Below the pieces are notes generated by a model. That model saw only the letters and a list, made by a program, of their open reading frames with translations. It had not been told where the DNA came from and searched no databases. From Romboutsia lituseburensis (GTDB lineage: Bacteria > Bacillota > Clostridia > Peptostreptococcales > Peptostreptococcaceae), in the NCBI RefSeq assembly GCF_024723825.1, contig NZ_JANQBQ010000001.1:992001-1056000 (forward strand): a DNA stretch of 64,000 nt. The letters are read 5' to 3'. This document shows, one piece after another, positions 1-8,392 of this stretch (within the stretch, counting starts at the first letter, position 1; every line of letters starts with the position of its first letter). A program made the translations under genes and the position numbers.

Positions 1-1048
1 CTTTTCCTAATACTCTTTGTACCTCTAATATCATTTGTCCTTTATTCATTTCAACAACAGCTATTTGTTTTGCATTTTTACTAACCTCTATTAATTTATC
101 TTCTGGGAATGGCCATACTGTTTTTATACTAAATAATCCAGCCTTTATATTTTCATTTCTTAACATTTTAACTGCATCTTTGCAAGAACGTGATGACCCT
201 CCAAATGAAACAAATAAAACGTCTGCATCCTCTGTCTCATATTCTTCATAAATTAATATATCATCTAGATTTTTTTCTATTTTATTGAACAATCTATTCA
301 TTAATTTTTCAGTTTCTACTGTGCTATTTGTTGGAAATCCTGTTTCATCATGCATAAGGCCTGTTACATTATATCTATAGCCTTCCCCTATACTTGCCAT
401 AGCTGGTACAAAATCTTTACCATCTTCATATGCTTTATATTCTTTATAATCACATGTTGGTTTTTTTCTATTTAATACATCTAACTCACCTGCCATAGGT
501 ATTCTCATTTTTTCTCTTAAATGGCCTACAACTTCATCTAAAAGTAGTATTACTGGTACTCTATATTTTTCTGCAAAATTAAATGATTTTACTGTTAAAT
601 TAAATGTCTCTTCTACTGTTGATGGTGACAATGCTATTATTGTATGGTCTCCATGAGTTCCCCACTTAGCTTGCATTAAATCACCTTGTGATGGACTTGT
701 AGGTAATCCTGTACTAGGTCCACATCTTTGTACATTTACAATTACACATGGTGATTCAACTAATGATGCGTAACCTATACACTCTTGTTTTAAAGAAAAT
801 CCTGGGCCACTTGTCGCTGTCATTGATTTATATCCCGTTAAAGATGCCCCTATTGTAGCTGCTATAGAACCTATTTCATCTTCCATTTGAATGAATTTTC
901 CATTTATTTTCGGAAGTAATAATGATGATATCTCTGCTATTTCTGTAGATGGCGTTATTGGATACCCCGCAAAAAATCTCATGCCCGCATAAATTGCTCC
1001 TTGTACACAAGCTTCATTTCCTTGTAATAACTTTATTCTATCAGTCAT
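1..1048 (-). CDS. vorB: 2-oxoacid:ferredoxin oxidoreductase alpha subunit (VorB/KorA-like), 3' end outside window
   Basis: The minus-strand frame is open from an ATG at 1048 to base 1, giving about 349 residues; the stop lies beyond the window. The start follows an AAGGAGAG ribosome binding site. The translation begins MTDRIKLLQGNEA and continues with GYPITPSTEI, an ATSGPGFSLK block and a VQRCGPSTGLPT block, all typical of the pyrimidine-domain alpha subunit of 2-oxoacid:ferredoxin oxidoreductases that oxidise branched-chain 2-oxoacids or 2-oxoglutarate to acyl-CoA with ferredoxin reduction. It lies directly downstream of a two-cluster ferredoxin subunit, as in vorDBAC operons; the thiamine-diphosphate and gamma subunits would lie off the left edge. 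Substrate choice between VorB and KorA cannot be settled from this piece. Confidence 0.85.
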   Translation of the reverse strand, partial: MTDRIKLLQGNEACVQGAIYAGMRFFAGYPITPSTEIAEISSLLLPKINGKFIQMEDEIGSIAATIGASLTGYKSMTATSGPGFSLKQECIGYASLVESPCVIVNVQRCGPSTGLPTSPSQGDLMQAKWGTHGDHTIIALSPSTVEETFNLTVKSFNFAEKYRVPVILLLDEVVGHLREKMRIPMAGELDVLNRKKPTCDYKEYKAYEDGKDFVPAMASIGEGYRYNVTGLMHDETGFPTNSTVETEKLMNRLFNKIEKNLDDILIYEEYETEDADVLFVSFGGSSRSCKDAVKMLRNENIKAGLFSIKTVWPFPEDKLIEVSKNAKQIAVVEMNKGQMILEVQRVLGK

Positions 1049-1070
1049 ACCAAATCTCTCCTTAAGGTTT

Positions 1071-1262
1071 TTATTCACTTTTTTTTAGGTATATTGCATA
1101 ATCTGGACATCTTTGTTCACATTGACCACACCCTATGCATTTATTAGGATTTGTTACACTTATTGAATCCTCTTTTAACTCTAATATTTTTACTGGACAA
1201 TATTCAACACAAATACCACATTTTTTGCACCATGATTTTTTTACTACCAATGTCTTTTTCAT
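1071..1262 (-). CDS. vorD: 2[4Fe-4S] ferredoxin subunit of 2-oxoacid oxidoreductase (VorD/KorD-like)
   Basis: This 63-residue protein has two complete CxxCxxCxxxCP motifs (Cys 12, 15, 18, 22 and Cys 42, 45, 48, 52), so it should bind two [4Fe-4S] clusters. It is the usual delta subunit that passes electrons out of the 2-oxoacid oxidoreductase. The gene starts the operon, 22 bases ahead of the alpha subunit gene, with a GGGGGGAG-type ribosome binding site. It could be read as a generic ferredoxin, but the position immediately before a VorB-like gene supports the subunit role. Confidence 0.85.
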   Translation of the reverse strand: MKKTLVVKKSWCKKCGICVEYCPVKILELKEDSISVTNPNKCIGCGQCEQRCPDYAIYLKKSE

Positions 1263-1360
1263 AAACTCCCCCCTTAACTCTATAGCGTTTTTAACTTAAT
1301 TAATTCTCCCTATATTAAGCTTATTTATTAGTTATATAAATATTCTTATTTAAATAAAAA

Positions 1361-1384
1361 AAACCATGCTATAAAGCATGGTTT
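1361..1384 (-). terminator. Intrinsic terminator after the MnmM-like gene
   Basis: A perfect 10-bp stem (1361-1370 with 1375-1384) with an ATAA loop is followed on the minus strand by a T-rich run. The stop codon of the methyltransferase gene overlaps its first arm. Confidence 0.85.
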
Positions 1385-1964
1385 AATATTCTTTCTTCTT
1401 CTCTATCAAAACTAATTGTGGTGGATTATTTATTTGGTTAATAAATCCACACTCAAGTACGTTAAATTCGTTTTGATCTAGCGTTTTAACAAAATCATAT
1501 ACACTATTTTTTTCCTCTGGCCCACCTTCATGTCCAGTGTAAATAGCAATACTTACTATCCCATGAGGTTTCAATAGTTTTAAGCTATGCTCTATAGCTT
1601 TTATCGTTGTATTTGGTTTTGTTATAATCATATGCTTTGCTCTTGGTAAATATCCCAAGTTAAACACAACACATGAAATTTTTTTTGCAACGTACTTGTC
1701 CATATTTTCATGACCATCTAATATTAACTCTACACGGTCTTGTAAATTTTCTTTTTCAAGTCTTTTCTTAGTTGATTTTAAGGCTTCTTCCTGAACATCA
1801 AAACTATATACATATCCATTTTCTCCGACTTTTTCAGCCAGATACTTTGTATCATATCCATTTCCCATTGTAGCATCTACTACAATATCGCCTTCTTTTA
1901 TAACTTGATCTAGGTAAAGTTTATTTATATCCGTAACCTTTGTTAAATATTTTGCTTTTTTCAT
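1383..1964 (-). CDS. mnmM: Class I SAM-dependent methyltransferase, YtqB/MnmM-like
   Basis: This 193-residue protein has a Rossmann SAM-binding motif (VVDATMGNGYD around residues 28-38, with GNG at 34-36) and the family block VVFNLGYLPRAKH followed by a long helical region and an IYTGHEGG segment. This is the pattern of the 'putative rRNA methylase' family typified by Bacillus YtqB, which has been assigned as MnmM, the enzyme that methylates nm5s2U to mnm5s2U at the tRNA wobble position. Length matches the family. It lies 9 bases after the pseudouridine synthase gene, so both RNA modification genes are probably cotranscribed. The function is from family knowledge, not shown here. Confidence 0.8.
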   Translation of the reverse strand: MKKAKYLTKVTDINKLYLDQVIKEGDIVVDATMGNGYDTKYLAEKVGENGYVYSFDVQEEALKSTKKRLEKENLQDRVELILDGHENMDKYVAKKISCVVFNLGYLPRAKHMIITKPNTTIKAIEHSLKLLKPHGIVSIAIYTGHEGGPEEKNSVYDFVKTLDQNEFNVLECGFINQINNPPQLVLIEKKKEY

Positions 1965-1973
1965 AAAACACCT

Positions 1974-2690
1974 CTATTTAAGACCTTTTAGGTATTGTAT
2001 TTCTTCATCCGTTAAATGTCTGTACTTTCCAATTTCCGTTTCTTTTAAAGTAATTTTACCCATGGCTACTCTTCTAAGTCTCATAACTGGATGATTTATA
2101 ACTCTGCACATTTTTCTAACTTGTCTATTTCTGCCTTCATGTATTTTTATTTGACATATAGCATAATTTTTTTCTTCATCTTTTTTAACTATTTTTATTT
2201 TAGCTGGTGCTGTTTTATAGTCTTCTATATAAAGTCCAGATTCAAACTCATTCATTTGTTCTGATGTTGGTATTCCTTTTACTATTGCCATATATGTCTT
2301 ATCTACTTCATGTTTAGGGTGAGTTAAAGTATATGTTAAATCACCATCATTAGTAAGTATTAATAATCCACTAGTCTCATAGTCTAGTCTTCCTATTGGA
2401 TATATTCTTTCTTTTATATCTTTTACTAAATCAAGTACACTAGGTCTATCAAATTGGTCTTTTACAGTTGTTATATAACCTTCTGGTTTATTTAAAACTA
2501 TATAAACTTTTTTTTCATCTAGCCCTATTTGTTCATTATCTATTTCTACGATATCATTATTTTCATCTACGCTAAATGATAACTCTTCTACAGTTTCACC
2601 ATTAACTTTTACTCTTCCTTGTAATATTATTTCTTCTGCTTTTCTTCTTGATGCCACTCCACAAGAAGCTATGTATTTGTTAATTCTCAT
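1974..2690 (-). CDS. rluB: rRNA pseudouridine synthase, RsuA/RluB family
   Basis: This 238-residue protein has an N-terminal S4 RNA-binding domain (residues 1-60, with the opening MRINKYIASCGVASRRKAEE) and a pseudouridine synthase domain with the signature GRLDYETSGLLILTNDG, where Asp103 is the catalytic aspartate. The C-terminal EGRNRQVRKM block is also typical. The enzyme isomerises a uridine in ribosomal RNA; RluB (23S) is the usual assignment in clostridia, although RsuA-like specificity cannot be excluded. The start follows an AAGGTG ribosome binding site. It opens a two-gene unit with the downstream methyltransferase. Confidence 0.88.
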   Translation of the reverse strand: MRINKYIASCGVASRRKAEEIILQGRVKVNGETVEELSFSVDENNDIVEIDNEQIGLDEKKVYIVLNKPEGYITTVKDQFDRPSVLDLVKDIKERIYPIGRLDYETSGLLILTNDGDLTYTLTHPKHEVDKTYMAIVKGIPTSEQMNEFESGLYIEDYKTAPAKIKIVKKDEEKNYAICQIKIHEGRNRQVRKMCRVINHPVMRLRRVAMGKITLKETEIGKYRHLTDEEIQYLKGLK

Positions 2691-3073
2691 ACTGCACCTT
2701 CTCTATTTTCTTATTTTTATTACATTATTATATCATAATACATCTATACTAAAAACAAAACACTAAATTTTTTAATACATCTACTATATTTGAATAGATT
2801 TTAATATATTTAGTTTTTGTAGTTACTAATTATTTATTTAAATTTATATATTATTTTTTAGTTATTTGTTTCTATGAAATGTGTTTGATTAAATAAAATA
2901 CTAAAAATCTACACATAATAATATTTCAGTACACTTTATTTTACTAAAATTTTATTACATACTTTAATTGATTTACTTTTTATAATGTTAAAATTTGATT
3001 TTATGCGAATTTTTACATATATATTTGGAGATATTATTGAAGAAATTTTAATAAGTTAATAAAGGAGAATTTT
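2691..3073. other. AT-rich intergenic region with divergent promoters expected
   Basis: No coding frame is convincing here. The stretch must hold promoters for the divergent rluB and AI-2E genes. A TATAAT hexamer at 2981-2986 points toward the plus-strand gene, but I see no clear -35 partner. An AAAGGAG ribosome binding site lies just before 3074. Confidence 0.5.
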
Positions 3074-4168
3074 ATGATTTCCAAAGAAAATATTAAATAT
3101 TATGTACTTATAGGCTTTATATCTATAATAATTTATAAAGTAATAGATTCTCCTTCTAGGCTACTTTCTAATATAGGAGGATTAGTTAAACTTTTAAGTC
3201 CTTTTTTAATAGGAATTTTGCTTGCACTTTTGATTGATCCTTTAGTCAAATATATAGAAAATAAGTTTAATTTACATAGAGTGTTAAATATCCTCATATC
3301 TTATGTAATTATTTTTATTTCTTTATTATTAATGGGTAAAATTTTTATTCCATCTATTATAAATACCTTAAATACTTTAATTAAAGAAATCCCTCATTAT
3401 ATAAGTATGATAGAAGATTTTTTAAATAATCATATTAAGCAAACAGATATACTAGAAGTTTTAATACCTCATATACAAAATAATATAAATTTGATACTTA
3501 AGGAAATGATTAATATTTTTTCTAAGACATCCTCAGATATAATTGTTTATTTATTTAGTTTAACATCATTAATTTTTAATATTTCTATGGGTGTCATATT
3601 ATCTATATACATGCTATACGATAAAGAAAATATAGCTAAGGGGTTTAAAAACTTACTATACTGTATTACTACAAAAAATAAAGCTAATAATACAGTTAAC
3701 TTCTTTATTATGTGCCATGATATTTTTTACCATTATATAATAGGAAGAGTATTAGATTCAGCAATTATAGGAGTACTTGCTTTTCTTGGGTTTAAGTTTC
3801 TTTTAAGAATAGATAATGTGTTATTTTTATCTTTTATAGTTTTTTTAACTAATATAATTCCTTACTTTGGTCCTTTTATAGGAGCTATTCCTCCTGTTGC
3901 TATGGCTCTCACTCAAGGTCCTGTAAAAGCATTTTGGGTAATAGTGTTTATATTTGTTCTTCAACAATTAGATGGTAATTTAATAGGCCCTAAAGTTATG
4001 GGAGATCAGGTAGGACTTAGTCCTCTTTGGATAATATCAGCTGTACTTCTCGGTGGGTCACTATTTGGTATAATAGGAGTATTTCTATCTGTACCTATAG
4101 CTGCTGTTTTAAAATCTTGCATTGACAAATATATTCAAAATCATCTATATATAAAGGGTTCTAAGTGA
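3074..4168 (+). CDS. AI-2E family transporter (PerM/YtvI-like membrane protein)
   Basis: This 364-residue protein has about eight hydrophobic segments arranged as two near the N-terminus, a soluble middle segment and a C-terminal membrane block containing the PYFGPFIGAIPP and GNLIGPKVMG segments that mark the AI-2E/PurR-regulated permease family (PF01594). Members have been linked to autoinducer-2 export, sodium/proton exchange and other transport; the substrate here is unknown. The gene stands alone between an AT-rich promoter region and a bidirectional terminator. The start has an AAAGGAG ribosome binding site seven bases upstream. Confidence 0.85.
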   Translation: MISKENIKYYVLIGFISIIIYKVIDSPSRLLSNIGGLVKLLSPFLIGILLALLIDPLVKYIENKFNLHRVLNILISYVIIFISLLLMGKIFIPSIINTLNTLIKEIPHYISMIEDFLNNHIKQTDILEVLIPHIQNNINLILKEMINIFSKTSSDIIVYLFSLTSLIFNISMGVILSIYMLYDKENIAKGFKNLLYCITTKNKANNTVNFFIMCHDIFYHYIIGRVLDSAIIGVLAFLGFKFLLRIDNVLFLSFIVFLTNIIPYFGPFIGAIPPVAMALTQGPVKAFWVIVFIFVLQQLDGNLIGPKVMGDQVGLSPLWIISAVLLGGSLFGIIGVFLSVPIAAVLKSCIDKYIQNHLYIKGSK

Positions 4169-4213
4169 AAAATTCACTACGTTTTATATCACAAATAATT
4201 TCGTTCATTGATT

Positions 4214-4243
4214 AAAATGCCTATATAAAGATATAGGCATTTT
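4214..4243. terminator. Bidirectional intrinsic terminator
   Basis: A 13-bp perfect stem (4214-4226 with 4231-4243) with an AAAG loop, A-rich on the left arm and T-rich on the right, sits between the convergent AI-2E transporter and lipoprotein genes. Confidence 0.85.
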
Positions 4244-4251
4244 TGATTAAA

Positions 4252-4875
4252 TTATTGAGCAACTGTTTGTTCAACTGGTGGAGAAACTACTATACCTGGA
4301 TTTTCCAATTCATTAGTACCTTGATTTGGTTCCTGTGGTTTATTAGCTTCTTCTTCTACTTTCTTTTTAGCTTCTACCTCTTCTTGTTTTTTCTTTTGTG
4401 CTAAGTATGCTAAATGCTTTTCTTTTTCTATTGAAGCTTGTGCTTCTATTCTATCTTGATCTTTACTAGATACTTCTTTGGCATTTTGCTTTCTTTCTTC
4501 TCTTGCCTTTAAGTACTTTTCATTGGCTTTAACCAACTCTTTTTTCTTAGCAGCTGCCTCAGTTTTTATAGTTGACGATCCGTTTTTTATTTCTTCTATT
4601 GCTTCAAGCTCTTTTATAGCTTTATTATAATTTCCTTCTTTTTCGTACTCTAATACATTTTCCATTTTAGTAGCTTGCATATACATTGCTCTTGCATGTT
4701 CATCTGAACTATCCATTTCTAAGGCATCCGATAAAAAATCTCTTGCTTTTTCATAATCGTGTGCTTCTAATGCTTCTTTTCCATCATGAACGGTTGTATT
4801 TTCTTTTAACCCAGAACATCCAACCATTACTATAGATAATAATGATACCAATAAGACTATTTTTAATTTCATCAA
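4252..4875 (-). CDS. Lipoprotein with TPR-like helical repeats and a charged coiled region
   Basis: This 207-residue protein starts with a lipoprotein signal peptide ending VMVGC, so Cys20 is the predicted lipidation site. Residues 32-95 look like tetratricopeptide helices (a DYEKARDFLSDALEMDSSDEHA block), residues 95-170 are Lys/Glu-rich and probably coiled coil, and the tail is Pro/Asn-rich. It should be anchored on the outside of the cytoplasmic membrane. I do not recognise a named family or a catalytic motif. It is a single-gene unit bounded by a terminator on the right side of the gene before it. Confidence 0.7.
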   Translation of the reverse strand: MMKLKIVLLVSLLSIVMVGCSGLKENTTVHDGKEALEAHDYEKARDFLSDALEMDSSDEHARAMYMQATKMENVLEYEKEGNYNKAIKELEAIEEIKNGSSTIKTEAAAKKKELVKANEKYLKAREERKQNAKEVSSKDQDRIEAQASIEKEKHLAYLAQKKKQEEVEAKKKVEEEANKPQEPNQGTNELENPGIVVSPPVEQTVAQ

Positions 4876-5042
4876 ATCCCTCCTTATTATTTAAGATAAT
4901 TTTATCATAAATATGGTTTATTTAGGTAAAAATATCGAATTTAGTTTATTTATTTTTTATTATTTTTTAATATTTTTTGTATTTTTTTAGCGATTATTCA
5001 GTAAAAAATAAATAAAAAAGGAAACTTTTTTATTTAGGCAGT

Positions 5043-5870
5043 TTAAAGTTCTAATGATATCAAATCTTTATATGTTTGCCTTTTGCAAATTAATTTTGCT
5101 TTTCCGTTCTCTATAAATACAACTGCTGGCTTAGGTATTTTATTATCAGTCATACCACCATCTACACTTACATATGTTCTTATATCCTTTATATCTTTTA
5201 TAGATACTATTGTATATAACGTACTTCCTGCATTTGCAACAATAGATCTACCTGGCTCTATAATTAATATAGGTTTATTTATTTTAAGTTTTTGGCAAGC
5301 TCTTTCTGGTCTATTTATTATAGACTCACAAAATTCTTTTATAGTTTTGGGGCTATCATACTTGGTATAATAAACACCTATACCGCCGCCTAAATCTATT
5401 TCTTTTATTTCTATATTAAAATTTTCTATTATTTTCTTTACTAAATTCATCATTATATCTACTGCATCCATATATGAATCAATCTCAAATATTTGATATC
5501 CTATATGTGCATGTAGTCCTATCAAACTTATATTTTTATAATCCCTTATTTTTCCTAAAGCTTCATATAAATATCCATTAGCCAGTGCAAAACCAAACTT
5601 TGAATCAATCTGTCCGGTTTTTATATATTCATGTGTATGTGCTTCTATGCCCGGAGTTATTCTAAAATAAATATTTTGTGTTATATCATGTCTTTTACAG
5701 ATTTTTTCTTTAACTTTAAAGTAATTTACATACTCTCTACAATTTTGTCTTATAAGTTTCTCATCAAATACATAAAGTGGTGTTGAATATTTTTTTGCTA
5801 TTTTTTCACATTTTACACCACCTATATATAAGTTTCTATTTTTTACTGACATAGTTCCATGTAATTTCAT
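5043..5870 (-). pseudogene. lysA: Diaminopimelate decarboxylase relic (lysA) with two in-frame internal deletions
   Basis: The 275-residue frame matches clostridial LysA (about 420 residues) at both ends: an MKLHGTMSVKNRNLYIGG start, a TPGIEAHTHEYIKTGQIDSK block, LDLGGGIG, IIEPGRSIVANAG and VSVDGGMTDN. Two segments are missing. After residue about 55 roughly 90 residues are gone, including the strand with the PLP-binding lysine; after GGMTDN at about residue 240 roughly 65 residues are gone, including the catalytic Cys and substrate-binding loop, and the frame resumes at KIPKPAVVF. Neither loss shifts the frame. Without the PLP lysine it cannot be a working decarboxylase. A lysine riboswitch and terminator precede it. 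It is called a pseudogene, although an assembly collapse or a repurposed fragment remains possible. Confidence 0.8.
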
Positions 5871-5940
5871 AAATACCCTCCTGTATTAGTATAAAGTATA
5901 CAGCCATTTTGAGGTTTTCAGCAATAATTTACTATAATCA

Positions 5941-5971
5941 AAAACGTCCAAAGGAATACTTTGGACGTTTT
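5941..5971 (-). terminator. Terminator of the lysine riboswitch expression platform
   Basis: A 13-bp perfect stem (5941-5953 with 5959-5971) is followed on the minus strand by a T run, between the lysine aptamer and the lysA relic. It should form when lysine is bound. Confidence 0.85.
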
Positions 5972-5984
5972 ATTTAACTCAAAG

Positions 5985-6160
5985 TAAACCTTGTAGCTCA
6001 ACACTTTTAATAAGTGACAGCCTTGCACATATTTTGTACAAAGCCAGAGAATTTATTTGCCAATTAACACTCTTCGGCTACGATTCCTTTCCTTAGTTAT
6101 CAACACTTGCCAGCTACTACTAAGTACTCTTAATCTAAGCACCTCTACCCTAGGCTTTTT
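5985..6160 (-). promoter_or_regulatory. Lysine riboswitch (L box)
   Basis: Read on the minus strand the region shows the conserved L-box elements in order: GTAGAGGTGC at the 5' side, AGAGTA, a GGAAAGG stretch, GTAGCCGAAG, a CTCTGGC element, TGCAAGGCTGTCA and a closing GAGCTAC that pairs with the 5' GTAG. It is about 175 nt long, the usual size, and is followed by an intrinsic terminator and then the lysA-derived frame. In this class lysine binding stabilises the aptamer and favours termination. All core elements look intact although the gene it controls is degraded. Confidence 0.9.
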
Positions 6161-6219
6161 TATTTAATTAATTAATTAATATAGTTTTAACACCCTTTTC
6201 TTAATTTTGCAACTATTTT

Positions 6220-7458
6220 TTATTTTTCCAAAACTTCTAATTTTTTTGCTACTATATTAGTAGTACTAGCCTGTATCAATAACGTTACTATAATAGTCAT
6301 AAATACAGCTGATGATATAATTTCATATCCCTCTACTTTCGTTGATACTATTATTCCAGATAAAGCTGCTGGTATAACACCAGTTTCTCTTACCCACATC
6401 ATAAATAACTTTTCATTTTTGCTCCAATTAGTTTTTTTATCAAATGCAGTACAAATTAAAACTACTATAGGTCTAGCTATGAACATTAAAACTAATACTA
6501 CAATTATTGACCCCATACCAAACTTTAACAATGAATTTAGATTAAGATGCGTTCCAAGTACTATGAATATTGACATTCTTGCTATTGTTGCTATATTTTC
6601 TCTAAAATGTACTCCTGATATATAATCTTCATCCGGAACCCAGAATCCAAATCTTTTTTTGTTTCCATATACAAGACCTGCAATAAATACTGCCATATAT
6701 CCACTTCCACCAAATCTTTCTGATATTTCATAAGCAAAAACAACTACCGTAATTGATATTATAGGTGCATAACCATGGAATATTCCATATTTTTTGTCTG
6801 ATGAAATTCCGACAGCTATCAATGCTATGCCTATTCCAACTAATAATCCTATTAATATCATAAATACTAGCTCTAGTGATGTTGCTAATATTCCTACTTT
6901 CTCTGCCATAGTTAATCCAGTAAGTATTGATGTAAATAAAATTGCACCAAATGCATCATTAAATGCAGATTCACTTATTACAGTCTGTTTTAATTTATTT
7001 TTTATAGGAACTGTTTTAAATACAGGTATAAGTGCCGCTGGATCTGTTGATGCTATAGTAGCTCCTAGTAAAAAACTCGGACCTATTCCTAAATTAAATA
7101 CATAATGTGCTGTAAGTCCTATAATCCCTGCTGTTATAAAAACACCTAATGATGCTAGAAGCCCTACAGTTACTTTTACTTCATTTAATATTTTTAATTT
7201 TACTTCTCTTCCACCTTCATAAAGTATAAATGCTGACCCGAAAGTTAATATAATTTCGTTTACCGTTGGAAATGCTTCTATATTTACTAAATTTAAAAAT
7301 GTAGGACCGAAAGCCACTCCTAATATTAAATAAATTACTACATCTGGAAGCTTTAGTTTCTGAGCAAACCATCCACCTATAACACCTATCGTTGCAATCG
7401 AAGCCATTATTAGTACTAATTCATTTGCACTAATTGCTGCTGTATTCATTTCTCCCAT
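6220..7458 (-). CDS. Cation:proton antiporter, CPA1 (NhaP/KefB-like) family
   Basis: This 412-residue protein is almost entirely hydrophobic, with about 12 membrane segments. The blocks LKLPDVVIYLILGVAFGP, FILYEGGREV, LGATIASTDPAALIP and ESAFNDAFGAILF are the conserved helices of monovalent cation:proton antiporters; the TDPAA and SAFND acidic positions correspond to the ion-binding region of the CPA superfamily. It should exchange Na+ or K+ for protons across the cytoplasmic membrane. There is no C-terminal TrkA-N domain. The start follows a GAGGTG ribosome binding site. The gene is a single unit in front of the lysine riboswitch region. Confidence 0.87.
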   Translation of the reverse strand: MGEMNTAAISANELVLIMASIATIGVIGGWFAQKLKLPDVVIYLILGVAFGPTFLNLVNIEAFPTVNEIILTFGSAFILYEGGREVKLKILNEVKVTVGLLASLGVFITAGIIGLTAHYVFNLGIGPSFLLGATIASTDPAALIPVFKTVPIKNKLKQTVISESAFNDAFGAILFTSILTGLTMAEKVGILATSLELVFMILIGLLVGIGIALIAVGISSDKKYGIFHGYAPIISITVVVFAYEISERFGGSGYMAVFIAGLVYGNKKRFGFWVPDEDYISGVHFRENIATIARMSIFIVLGTHLNLNSLLKFGMGSIIVVLVLMFIARPIVVLICTAFDKKTNWSKNEKLFMMWVRETGVIPAALSGIIVSTKVEGYEIISSAVFMTIIVTLLIQASTTNIVAKKLEVLEK

Positions 7459-7519
7459 ATAATCACCTCTTTTGCTAAATTTTTAGTGTCTTTAATTATT
7501 ATCTGCAAATCATCAAAAA

Positions 7520-7545
7520 AAAACCTATTTATTAAAATAGGTTTT
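7520..7545 (-). terminator. Intrinsic terminator after the winged-helix-like gene
   Basis: An 11-bp stem (7520-7530 with 7535-7545), ATTA loop, is followed on the minus strand by a run of T. It overlaps the stop of the 7544-8152 gene. Confidence 0.8.
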
Positions 7546-8152
7546 ATATATATCTAAATAATTTACTTAAATTTAAATCTAAGAAATTTACTTCGTAATT
7601 TCCTCTAATTTCCTGTAATCCATCTATATTTTCAGATGTTACAACTAATATTTTAGGAATATCATAAAATGGTATTGTTGATTTATTTATTTTACATTCC
7701 ATATCTTCATATTTTGATGATCTAAAATTTCCATCAAGATTTATATCTACTAATAATTGTTTCTGTTCATTATATTTATCTATATACTCTATAAATAAAT
7801 CAAATTTTGAATCTGCTACAGATACATTTCTATAAAATCTTTTAATTTCATATCCACCTGAGCTTAGCTTTATAGCAACTTCTGAACCTATGACTGCTTT
7901 AACTAGTTCTTGTCCTTTATACATTTTACTTCCGTTTAAATAATATACATAAGTATTATCTTTGTACCCCGAATAATTTATATTACACGGATATTTTCTA
8001 AGAGTATATTCATTACACATTTTTCTTAGCGTTTTTTTGAAAGGCTTTCGTCCATATCGTTTTTTTGATCCAAAAACTTTTCCCACCTGAGTTTCCGTCA
8101 TGCATCTTACTCTGCTAATTAGTATTAATATATCTCTTTCTATTCCTATCAT
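7544..8152 (-). CDS. Uncharacterised protein, possibly replication-relaxation-like winged helix
   Basis: This 202-residue protein has no motif I can name with certainty. The N-terminal part (ERDILILISRVRCMTETQVGKVF, read as two pieces) looks like a winged-helix recognition domain, followed by basic residues and a YYLNGSKMYKGQEL segment. The middle and C-terminal part, with DSKFDLFIEY and LLVDINLDG, resembles the nuclease-fold-like half of the replication-relaxation (MobC-related) proteins. That family is usually on plasmids or conjugative elements, but no other element genes are near. It is a single-gene unit with its own terminator. The family assignment is tentative. Confidence 0.45.
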   Translation of the reverse strand: MIGIERDILILISRVRCMTETQVGKVFGSKKRYGRKPFKKTLRKMCNEYTLRKYPCNINYSGYKDNTYVYYLNGSKMYKGQELVKAVIGSEVAIKLSSGGYEIKRFYRNVSVADSKFDLFIEYIDKYNEQKQLLVDINLDGNFRSSKYEDMECKINKSTIPFYDIPKILVVTSENIDGLQEIRGNYEVNFLDLNLSKLFRYI

Positions 8153-8356
8153 TGCGTCTATTCTCCCTTGAAGTTATTATTTTGGCAAGTTATATTACCA
8201 TTATATTAATTTGGGACAATAAAATTTACATATTTTAATCAATTTATTTTATTTTAAATTATAGATTTAATTTTAGCACACCTAATATCCTAAAATCATT
8301 TTAACTATTTTAATTAATAGTCTATGTTATAATTTATAAATACTTATAAAATGTAA

Positions 8357-8389
8357 AAAGTAGCTATCTAATTTTTAGATAGCTACTTT
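8357..8389 (-). terminator. Intrinsic terminator after the YWVA-repeat membrane protein
   Basis: A perfect 14-bp stem (8357-8370 with 8376-8389) with an ATTTT loop lies just after the stop of the 8393-10096 gene, with T residues following on the minus strand. Confidence 0.85.
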
Positions 8390-8392
8390 CTA

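Noticed and set aside
5083-5370. Plus-strand 95-codon frame opposite lysA
   Set aside because: It is antisense to conserved lysA-derived sequence and has no ribosome binding site; it is a shadow.
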